DNA from: JAGQUL01 sp038212015
GTDB lineage: Bacteria; Actinomycetota; Thermoleophilia; Gaiellales; SKUG01
Length of the DNA stretch: 20,745 bases
Direction of reading: 5' to 3'
Assembly: GCA_038212015.1 (NCBI GenBank)
Contig: JBBQUY010000060.1
Span: 1-20,745, forward strand
In this document: piece after piece, positions 14,290 through 20,197 of the stretch
Position numbering within the stretch: position 1 is the stretch's first letter
How the letters are laid out: every line of letters starts with the position of its first letter
Made by a program: the position numbers and the translations under genes
The notes under the pieces: generated by a model
Told to the model about the DNA's origin: nothing
Database searches by the model: none
Seen by the model: only the letters and a program-made list of their open reading frames with translations

Positions 14290-16638
14290 ATGCAGCTGCT
14301 CCTGACCATCCTCACGACGCTCGTCGCCTCCGTTCTGGTCGTGCTCGTTCCCGGAGCCTGCCTGCTCGCGACGTGGCGCCTGGATCGCGTCGTGCCGCCG
14401 CCGCTCGTGCCCGCCGCGGCGCTCGCGCTCGGGTTGCTGCCGCTCGCGGCGATCACCTCCGCGACCTTGGCGCTGCGCCAGCCGATCGAGGCCGTGGCGA
14501 TCGCCATGGGCGCGCTCGTGATCGCCGGCTGGTTGCACCTGGCGCGACGTGCGCGCGACGAACGGCACGCCGCCACTCCCGGTTCTCGCGGGCGCGCACG
14601 CACGCGCGCGAGGGACCTGCTCGTGCCGATCAGGAACCTGGTCGCCGGTGACTGGGTGCGCGCGACGCCGTGGCCCGCGCTGGTACTGGCGACGATCGGT
14701 GGCCTCATCGCGATGTATGTGGGATTCCATGCGTGGAACGATTCGCTGTACCACATCGGTCAGGCCCAGAAGCTGCTCGCGCTCGACGAGCCGAGCTTCA
14801 CCAACACCCTCCAGTTCACGGACGGCAGTGCACACCCCGGCTACCTGATCCCGGTCTGGCATGAGGCCGTCGCCTTGACGGCGTACGCGGCACGCGTGGA
14901 TCCGGTCGTCGCCGCATGGATCATGCCGGGCGTGACGTTCGCCACGAGCGTGCTCGCGATCGGCGGCCTCGCCTGGTCGCTCACGCGAGCTCGACATGCG
15001 ACGAGCGTCGCGAGCGCGGTGCTGCTGGCGACGACGATCGGGATGCTGCCGAGCGCGGATGCGATCGTGAACGGCCTGCACCCGGGTGCGATCGCGCTCG
15101 GCGTGCTGGCACCGCTCGTGCTGGCGATGCTGCTCACCGCGCTATGGCCCGACGCGCGCCGCGACCGCGACCTGACGGACGTCTCGCCGCGCGTGACGAC
15201 TCGTGCTGCGACGTTTCTGGCGGCGATCGCCACCGCCGAGGTGGGGATCCTCCACGTCGGCTACCTGTGGGTGCTCGGCATGGGCATCCTCGGCTACTTC
15301 CTGATCTGGGGCCTGCAGTCGCCGTGGCCGCGCGCAGTCGTGACGCGCCACCTGGCCACGGGCGCCGCGATCGCGATCATCGCCGTCGCGGTGCTCGCAC
15401 TGCTGCTGCCAGGCCTGAGTCGCCTGGAGGGGCTCGGACGCGACGCGAAAGCGGAGCTCGAGTACAACGATTCGGAGCAGTACCAGGGCGAGAACGCCGC
15501 CAACCTCGACGACGTGCTGCGCGGCGACCCGGCCGGCTCCTTCCACCTGCGCAGCGACTATCTCGTGCTCGCGGGCGGTCTCGCGCTGCTCGGACTGCTG
15601 TCGATTCCGCTCGTGCTGCTCGCGCCGCGCTGGCCGGGCGGGTGGTACCTGGCAGGGGCAGGCGTGCTCGTGCTCGGCATCGCCCTGTCGAGTGCGATCT
15701 TCCCGAAATTCGTGGAGGTCGTGACGCTCGATCAGGCGCGTCGCATCGAGCGTGTGCTGCCGCTGACTCTCGGCGCGAGCGTCGGCGCGCTCGGCGCAGC
15801 CATCGGCGTGGTGGCGCTCTGGCGACGTGGCGGACCACTCCGGGCAGTTGCAGTGCTGGCTGCCGTCGGCGTCGCCGCGATCGCGGCAGTGGTCGTGGAT
15901 GCCGTGCCGCCGCTCGCTGGATACGGCGGCGAACGCATCGTGCATCCGCGCGTGATCGTCGCGGTGCTCGTCGCACTGCTGCTCGGCGTCGTTGCCATGA
16001 TCCTCGCGCTCGGCCTGCGCCTGACGCACCGCACCGACCCCGACCCCACCGCGCTGGAAGCGAATCCGCCCGCGCGCCTGGCCCACTGGTCGTGGCCGAC
16101 CGACCTGCTCGATGCGCGTACGTGCACGCTCGCGCTGGCGCTGGTGCTCATCGCGGCCACGCCCGTGTATGGGCGCATCGGCGACGTCGCGCAGCCGGGA
16201 CGGCTCGACAACCTGCCGATCGACATGCGCACCGCGGAGCTGCGCGTGTTCGCACCCAACGTCGCGCGTGAGCTTCGAAAGCTCCCGCCCGGATCAACGG
16301 TGCTGGCGGATCCGCGCGCACAGCCGCGCGACGCCTACATGGTGATGGCGATCGCACCGGTGTACGTCGTCTCGTCCGTGCCGCGACACACGGCGCTCAC
16401 GCCGGAGAACCGGGTCGAGGAGCGATTCGAGATCGCCTCGTCATTCTTTCGCGAGGGCATGACGCTCGACGAACGTCGCCAGCTGCTGCTCGACGAGCAG
16501 GTCGATGCGATCGTGGTGAACCCGTTTGGCGCGGCCGAGGCCCAGCGACAACTGGAATCGATGCCGGGCGTGCGCATCGGCATCACCGGCAAGCTCCAGC
16601 GGATCTGGCTCATCGATCGCGACGAGCTCGCGAAGTAG
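14290..16638 (+). CDS. Polytopic membrane protein, GT-C glycosyltransferase-like (paralogue)
   Basis: This 782-residue membrane protein has the same plan as the 6579-8717 protein. N-terminal helices (LLLTILTTLVASVLVVLV) lead to a first outside loop with HAWNDSLYHIGQAQKLLALD (Asp151, His155), the GT-C-type acidic loop. LIPVWHEAVALTAYAARVDP matches YPLPSWHAVLAV plus the VDPWTAAW segment of the paralogue. Many more helices follow, then a C-terminal soluble domain (VARELRKLPPGSTVLADPRA ... LLLDEQVDAIVVNPFG) matching that of the paralogue. It probably transfers a sugar from a polyprenyl-phosphate donor outside the cell. The ATG at 14290 directly precedes the first membrane helix; a GTG at 14245 would add 15 residues. 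No GT2 partner is adjacent. The stop is 2 bp from a convergent stop. Confidence 0.85.
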   Translation: MQLLLTILTTLVASVLVVLVPGACLLATWRLDRVVPPPLVPAAALALGLLPLAAITSATLALRQPIEAVAIAMGALVIAGWLHLARRARDERHAATPGSRGRARTRARDLLVPIRNLVAGDWVRATPWPALVLATIGGLIAMYVGFHAWNDSLYHIGQAQKLLALDEPSFTNTLQFTDGSAHPGYLIPVWHEAVALTAYAARVDPVVAAWIMPGVTFATSVLAIGGLAWSLTRARHATSVASAVLLATTIGMLPSADAIVNGLHPGAIALGVLAPLVLAMLLTALWPDARRDRDLTDVSPRVTTRAATFLAAIATAEVGILHVGYLWVLGMGILGYFLIWGLQSPWPRAVVTRHLATGAAIAIIAVAVLALLLPGLSRLEGLGRDAKAELEYNDSEQYQGENAANLDDVLRGDPAGSFHLRSDYLVLAGGLALLGLLSIPLVLLAPRWPGGWYLAGAGVLVLGIALSSAIFPKFVEVVTLDQARRIERVLPLTLGASVGALGAAIGVVALWRRGGPLRAVAVLAAVGVAAIAAVVVDAVPPLAGYGGERIVHPRVIVAVLVALLLGVVAMILALGLRLTHRTDPDPTALEANPPARLAHWSWPTDLLDARTCTLALALVLIAATPVYGRIGDVAQPGRLDNLPIDMRTAELRVFAPNVARELRKLPPGSTVLADPRAQPRDAYMVMAIAPVYVVSSVPRHTALTPENRVEERFEIASSFFREGMTLDERRQLLLDEQVDAIVVNPFGAAEAQRQLESMPGVRIGITGKLQRIWLIDRDELAK

Positions 16639-16650
16639 CGCTACTCGTCG
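16620..16650. terminator. Shared palindrome at convergent stop codons
   Basis: AGTAGCGCTACT (16634-16645) is a perfect palindrome that contains both stop codons (TAG on each strand, 2 bp apart). A second pairing, CGACGAG (16620-16626) with CTCGTCG (16644-16650), is possible. It may act as a bidirectional 3'-end structure; no T-run is present. Confidence 0.4.
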
Positions 16651-17327
16651 AACTCGCGTGAGCGGACCGGTCGTACGCGCGATGTGGCGTCGAGGCCGTC
16701 GACGCGCTCGATGCGCTCCGCTTCCGCCTCGAACTCGGCATCGGTGGAGGCGCGGGCAGGGGCGGGGCGTCCCGCTCCCGACTGGGTGGCTGCCGCAGCG
16801 CCTGCGTCCTGGGTTGCTCGATCGGTGGCTCCAGGTACCTGCTCCTGGCGCACCGCGACGTCGTCGCGATGGTCGGCGCGCGCAGCCTGTGCCTGTGCAG
16901 CGCGCTGTGCAATGGCGGTTTCGTCGATGGCCTGGGCGAGCGGGTCGCCGCCACGCGCTGCGTCGTGGACCTCGTATCGCTCCGTGGGATCGACTCCGTC
17001 CGCCGATCCGGGCGATTCCTCTGCGGTCACGGCGCGTCGAAGTGCCGCGGCCTGCTCCGACTGCTCATCGCGCGTGAGAGTCGCGGCCTCAGGCCGATCG
17101 TCGAGCTCGAGCGTCCGGCGAAGCGAGGCCGCCTCACCGTCGGGCTCACCGGTCATGACCGCACCCAGCAGGGTTTCCATCTCCGCGAGGTTGCCTCCCT
17201 CGGGCGAGGTCACGTCGATCCGTCGCGTCGTCTCCACGAGCGGCGGGCCCTCCACCGGTGTCGGGGCCGGGTCGGGGCGTACGGCGTCAGGCCCGGCAAC
17301 ATCGTCAACATCGGGGATGGAGTCCAT
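16641..17327 (-). CDS. Unrecognised acidic, Ala/Glu/Asp-rich protein
   Basis: This 228-residue protein is hydrophilic throughout, with no signal peptide, membrane helix or known motif. The first 60 residues are acidic and Pro-rich (MDSIPDVDDVAGPDAVRPDP). A middle section is helical and charged (SLRRTLELDDRPEAATLTRD, then EQSEQAAALRRAVTAEESPG). The end alternates Ala/Gln/Arg with acidic residues and is probably disordered. The low-complexity composition means family searches may fail. The ATG at 17327 lies 6 nt after TATCGT and has no properly spaced Shine-Dalgarno, fitting a leaderless message. It diverges from the PEP mutase-family gene. The longer open frame to 18203 is antisense to that gene and is rejected. 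Confidence 0.7.
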   Translation of the reverse strand: MDSIPDVDDVAGPDAVRPDPAPTPVEGPPLVETTRRIDVTSPEGGNLAEMETLLGAVMTGEPDGEAASLRRTLELDDRPEAATLTRDEQSEQAAALRRAVTAEESPGSADGVDPTERYEVHDAARGGDPLAQAIDETAIAQRAAQAQAARADHRDDVAVRQEQVPGATDRATQDAGAAAATQSGAGRPAPARASTDAEFEAEAERIERVDGLDATSRVRPVRSREFDE

Positions 17328-17333
17328 GCCTTC

Positions 17334-17339
17334 ACGATA
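17334..17339 (-). promoter_or_regulatory. Candidate -10 box for the acidic-protein gene (leaderless)
   Basis: On the minus strand TATCGT is followed by GAAGGC and the ATG at 17327, a 6-nt gap. GAAGG is too close to the ATG to work as a Shine-Dalgarno. Confidence 0.45.
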
Positions 17340-17340
17340 G

Positions 17341-17350
17341 CGGGCGCCCG
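17341..17350. promoter_or_regulatory. Perfect 10-bp palindrome between divergent -10 boxes
   Basis: CGGGCGCCCG sits between the two divergent -10 boxes (17334-17339 and 17376-17381). It is a possible operator for both genes; short GC palindromes are also common by chance here. Confidence 0.25.
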
Positions 17351-17375
17351 GTCGCGGGCCGGACCGCTGCGCTGA

Positions 17376-17381
17376 TACGTT
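17376..17381 (+). promoter_or_regulatory. Candidate -10 box for the PEP mutase-family gene (leaderless)
   Basis: TACGTT is followed by 6 nt (CCGCCC) and the ATG at 17388. No Shine-Dalgarno is present. Confidence 0.45.
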
Positions 17382-17387
17382 CCGCCC

Positions 17388-18170
17388 ATGACTGACCTCG
17401 CCCGCCGCGCCCAGACCCTGCTCGACCTCCACACCGCGCCCGAGATCCTCGTGCTCGCGAACGTCTGGGACGTCGTGTCGGCGCAGGCGGTCGCGGGAGT
17501 CGAGGGCATCAACGCGCTCGCCACCGCGAGCCACTCGATCTCCTCGACGTTCGGATACCCCGATGGCGAGCAGATCCCGTTCGACCTGCACCTGGGCATG
17601 GTCGAACGCATCGTCGCCGCAACCGACCTGCCGGTGAGCATGGACTTCGAGGCCGGCTACGGTGATGCGGGGGAAGCGGCTCGGCGCGCGATCGAGATCG
17701 GCGTCGTCGGAGGCAACCTCGAAGACCAGGCCAAGCCGCTCGACGAGGCGGTCGCCGCAGTCGAAGCAGCGCTCGCGGCAGGACGCGCCGCCGGCATCGA
17801 CTTCGTCCTCAACGCTCGAACCGATCTCCTCGTGAAGGCGCCCGCAGACGCCGATCGCGGCGAACTGCTGCTCGAGGCCATCGATCGCTGCCAGGCGTTC
17901 CTTGCGGCAGGTGCACCTGCCGTGTTCATCCCGGGCCTCGCCGCCCGCGACGAGATCGTCCAGGTCGTCGCCGCCATCGGGCGCAACAAGCTCTCCATGA
18001 TCAGCGCGCCGGGCGGGTCGCTGCCCGTGTCGGAATTCCAGGAGCTCGGGGCGGCGCGCGTCTCCACCGGACCGTTCACGCAGCGCGTGGCCCTGACCGC
18101 GCTGCAGGACGCCGCGCAGGCCCTGCTGGACGGCGGCACCCTCCCCGAGGGCACGCGCCCGCTCAACTGA
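17388..18170 (+). CDS. Isocitrate lyase/PEP mutase family enzyme
   Basis: This 260-residue TIM-barrel enzyme belongs to the phosphoenolpyruvate mutase/isocitrate lyase superfamily, which makes or breaks C-C or P-C bonds next to a 2-oxoacid. VLANVWDVVSAQAVAGVEGI and ATASHSISSTFGYPDG form the substrate loop region. MDFEAGYGD (Asp86, Glu88) is the magnesium site, GGNLEDQAKP follows as the EDQ motif, and VLNARTDLL closes the site. The KKCGH cysteine loop of true isocitrate lyase is missing, so it is more likely a lyase or hydrolase such as a 2-methylisocitrate lyase-like or oxaloacetate-type paralogue. The exact substrate cannot be told. It is cytoplasmic, transcribed away from the acidic unknown gene, and 174 bp ahead of the response regulator. 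Confidence 0.92.
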   Translation: MTDLARRAQTLLDLHTAPEILVLANVWDVVSAQAVAGVEGINALATASHSISSTFGYPDGEQIPFDLHLGMVERIVAATDLPVSMDFEAGYGDAGEAARRAIEIGVVGGNLEDQAKPLDEAVAAVEAALAAGRAAGIDFVLNARTDLLVKAPADADRGELLLEAIDRCQAFLAAGAPAVFIPGLAARDEIVQVVAAIGRNKLSMISAPGGSLPVSEFQELGAARVSTGPFTQRVALTALQDAAQALLDGGTLPEGTRPLN

Positions 18171-18186
18171 CGAATCGGCGCCTTCC

Positions 18187-18238
18187 GCACGATCCACGGT
18201 CAAGTCGTGCCTGCAGGGGCCGATACCGGACCGGTGTC
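18187..18238. promoter_or_regulatory. Hairpin and palindrome between the lyase and response regulator genes
   Basis: GCACGA (18187-18192) pairs with TCGTGC (18205-18210), 17 bp after the lyase stop, a possible weak 3' hairpin. GATACCGG-A-CCGGTGTC (18222-18238) is a near-perfect 17-bp dyad, a possible operator about 110 bp before the regulator start. A weak promoter-like pair, TTGCGG and TACCCC 17 bp apart, lies further on near 18290-18317. Confidence 0.35.
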
Positions 18239-18344
18239 ATGCGTTTCGCGCGTGGGTTTTCAGGGGGACAACCCAGCTGCGCATCCCGATTGCGGACATG
18301 CGCACGCGTCCGTACCCCCGAGTGCGCACCGACAGGAGCACCGC

Positions 18345-19037
18345 ATGAGCGACGGCAAGAACCAGAACATCCTCATCGTCGAGGACGAGGAGTCGATCTC
18401 GTCCTTCGTGAAGATGTACCTCGAGCGCGAGGGATTCACCGTCACCGTTGCACCGACCGGCGAGGCTGCGATGGCAGCGCTCGAAGGCAAGGTCGACCTG
18501 GTCACGCTCGACCTGATGCTGCCCGACATGGACGGTCTCGACATCTGTCGCAAGGTCCGCACGACGAGCAACGTGCCGATCATCATGCTGACCGCGCGCG
18601 ACGAGGACATCGACAAGATCGTCGGCCTCGAAGTCGGCGCCGACGACTACCTCACCAAGCCGTTCAACGCACGCGAGCTGGTCGCCCGGATCAAGTCGAT
18701 CCTGCGCCGCTCCAACGCACCCGTGAACACGTCGAAGAAGCTCGTCTGCGGCGAGATCCACATCGACGCCGCGCGCCGTGAGTGCCTCGTCAGCGGCGAG
18801 CAGGTGATGCTCGCACCGAAGGAGTTCGACCTGCTGTGGGAGCTGCTCGAGCGCGACGGCGAGGTCCTCAACCGCGAGCAGCTGCTCGAGAAGGTCTGGG
18901 GCTACACGTACGCGGGTGACACGCGCACGGTCGACGTGCACGTGCGTCAGCTGCGCAAGAAGCTCGGCGACGCCTGTCCGATCGTCACGGTGTGGGGCTC
19001 GGGCTACAAGGTCGGCGCCGAGGTGAACGCGGCGTAA
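18345..19037 (+). CDS. OmpR/PhoB-family DNA-binding response regulator
   Basis: This 230-residue two-component regulator has an N-terminal receiver (residues 8-125) with Glu13-Asp14 (ILIVEDEESI), phosphoacceptor Asp56 (LVTLDLMLPDMDGLDIC), Thr83 (IIMLTARD) and Lys105 (DYLTKPF). A winged-helix output domain (about 135-228) follows, with LAPKEFDLLWELLERDGEVL, REQLLEKVWGYTY and DTRTVDVHVRQLRKKLGD. All functional residues are intact. The ATG at 18345 is set by an AGGAG Shine-Dalgarno with 6-nt spacing; upstream in-frame codons give a non-conserved extension. The cognate kinase gene follows after 16 bp. Similar to MtrA/RegX3/WalR-type regulators, but the orthologue cannot be fixed. Targets may include the secreted protein downstream. 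Confidence 0.95.
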   Translation: MSDGKNQNILIVEDEESISSFVKMYLEREGFTVTVAPTGEAAMAALEGKVDLVTLDLMLPDMDGLDICRKVRTTSNVPIIMLTARDEDIDKIVGLEVGADDYLTKPFNARELVARIKSILRRSNAPVNTSKKLVCGEIHIDAARRECLVSGEQVMLAPKEFDLLWELLERDGEVLNREQLLEKVWGYTYAGDTRTVDVHVRQLRKKLGDACPIVTVWGSGYKVGAEVNAA

Positions 19038-19053
19038 GGCCGAGGTTCCCGGC

Positions 19054-20082
19054 GTGATCGCTTCGCTCCGCGCACGTCTCGGCGCTCTCGCCGCGCTGCT
19101 CGTCATCGGCGGGGCGCTCGTGGGCGGCGCCGCCACGTGGGTGCTCGATGCCTGGGGCGACCAGATCGGCGAACAGGCCCGCGCGTCGGTGATCATCGGC
19201 ACCGCCACGCTCGTCGTGCTGCTCGTGCTCGGCGGTGTCGCGCTCGTGCATCGGGCGCTCGCGCCGTTGTCGGGCCTGGTGCGGGCGAGCCGTGAAGTGA
19301 CCCAGGGTCGACACCCGGACGAGGCGTTCGCGCACGTGCCGACCGAAGGCGAACTGCACGAGCTCGCGGACGGCGTTCGCACGCTCGCGTTGCGACTGCG
19401 GGAGATCGACGCGACCGATCGTCGCTTCCTGATGAGCATCTCCCACGAGCTTCGTACGCCGCTGACCGCGATCACCGGGCATGCGCAGGCGATCGAGGAC
19501 TTCGCCGACGACGAGGAGATGCGTGGAGTGTCACTCGGCGTGATCCGCCGCGAGGCGGTGCGCCTGGAGCGGCTCATCGAGGACATCGTCGACCTCGCCC
19601 GCCTTCGCTCCAACAAGTTCACGACCGTCACCGAATCCGTCGACCTCGACGAGCTGGGCGAACACCTGCTCGCGATCTTCGAGGACGGCACCTCGACGAA
19701 CGGACGCACCGTCGAAGTCGTCGGCACGTTCGAGGAGCTGCACTTTCACTCCGACGGCCAGCGCATCCTCCAGATCCTGCGAAACCTCGTCGGCAACGGC
19801 CTGCGCTACGCCACGTCGAAGGTCACGGTGACCGGCCAGCGCGTCGGTGGGCACGTGCAGCTGACCGTCGTCAACGACGGCGAACCGATCGCCCAGTCCC
19901 AGCAGGACCGGATCTTCGAGCCGTTCGTCGGCACCAAGCGCGAAGGTGGGATGGGCCTTGGCCTGGCGATCGGTCGCGAGCTTGCATGGGCGCTCGGCGG
20001 CAACCTTCGCTGCGTCGATCGACGCGACGGGGCGGAGTTCGAGCTGACTCTGCCGCTCGAACCGCCGAGCCTTCGAAGCTGA
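19054..20082 (+). CDS. Sensor histidine kinase with a minimal extracytoplasmic loop
   Basis: This 342-residue membrane kinase is the partner of the preceding regulator. Two membrane helices (about 10-33 and 46-68) are joined by only about a dozen residues outside (DAWGDQIGEQARA), so there is no room for a ligand domain. A HAMP-like region (about 68-120) is followed by the H-box FLMSISHELRTPLTAI with His131, the N box RNLVGNGLRYA (Asn244/Asn248), G1 NDGEPI (Asp275) and G2 GGMGLGLAIGRELA (298-311). All catalytic parts are present. The start is a GTG at 19054 with a GAGG-type Shine-Dalgarno, 16 bp after the regulator stop, consistent with one operon. Intramembrane or partner-protein sensing, as in envelope-stress kinases, is inferred from the short loop. 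Confidence 0.94.
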   Translation: MIASLRARLGALAALLVIGGALVGGAATWVLDAWGDQIGEQARASVIIGTATLVVLLVLGGVALVHRALAPLSGLVRASREVTQGRHPDEAFAHVPTEGELHELADGVRTLALRLREIDATDRRFLMSISHELRTPLTAITGHAQAIEDFADDEEMRGVSLGVIRREAVRLERLIEDIVDLARLRSNKFTTVTESVDLDELGEHLLAIFEDGTSTNGRTVEVVGTFEELHFHSDGQRILQILRNLVGNGLRYATSKVTVTGQRVGGHVQLTVVNDGEPIAQSQQDRIFEPFVGTKREGGMGLGLAIGRELAWALGGNLRCVDRRDGAEFELTLPLEPPSLRS

Positions 20083-20088
20083 CGCACG

Positions 20089-20149
20089 GCCGGCGTGCAC
20101 GCATGTGCAGCCGATGGTGCGCGAATCACTCGCTAGCCGCCACGCCGGC
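20089..20149 (+). promoter_or_regulatory. Structured leader element (9-bp closing stem) before the secreted protein
   Basis: GCCGGCGTG (20089-20097) pairs exactly with CACGCCGGC (20141-20149), closing a 43-nt region that can form smaller hairpins (for example GCG-AATCACT-CGC). It begins 6 nt after the kinase stop and is followed by a Shine-Dalgarno-masking hairpin. The arrangement of aptamer-like domain then expression platform resembles a riboswitch, but I do not recognise a known class. It could instead be the kinase terminator. Confidence 0.45.
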
Positions 20150-20158
20150 GCGGCACAA

Positions 20159-20188
20159 CCTCCGGGATTGACCAACGACCCCCGGAGG
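20159..20188 (+). promoter_or_regulatory. Hairpin that sequesters the Shine-Dalgarno of the secreted protein gene
   Basis: CCTCCGGG (20159-20166) is the exact complement of CCCGGAGG (20181-20188), with a 14-nt loop. The 3' arm contains the GGAGG Shine-Dalgarno (20184-20188) of the GTG start at 20198. Folding would hide the ribosome site, so translation should need opening of this 8-bp GC-rich stem. Confidence 0.6.
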
Positions 20189-20197
20189 GATCCAGCC

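Noticed and set aside
12901..15081. A 726-codon minus-strand frame covering the M16 peptidase plus 300 more codons upstream
   Set aside because: The extra N-terminal part is Arg/His-rich, lacks any motif and is antisense to the GT-C paralogue. The GTG at 14178 has a proper Shine-Dalgarno and starts the M16 fold.
17388..18170. Genuine isocitrate lyase (glyoxylate cycle)
   Set aside because: The protein is about half the usual length and lacks the KKCGH catalytic cysteine loop, so only superfamily membership is claimed.
20089..20190. A known c-di-AMP (ydaO) or other named riboswitch
   Set aside because: I could not find the conserved core sequences of ydaO, cobalamin, c-di-GMP or SAM classes, so only a generic structured leader is claimed.
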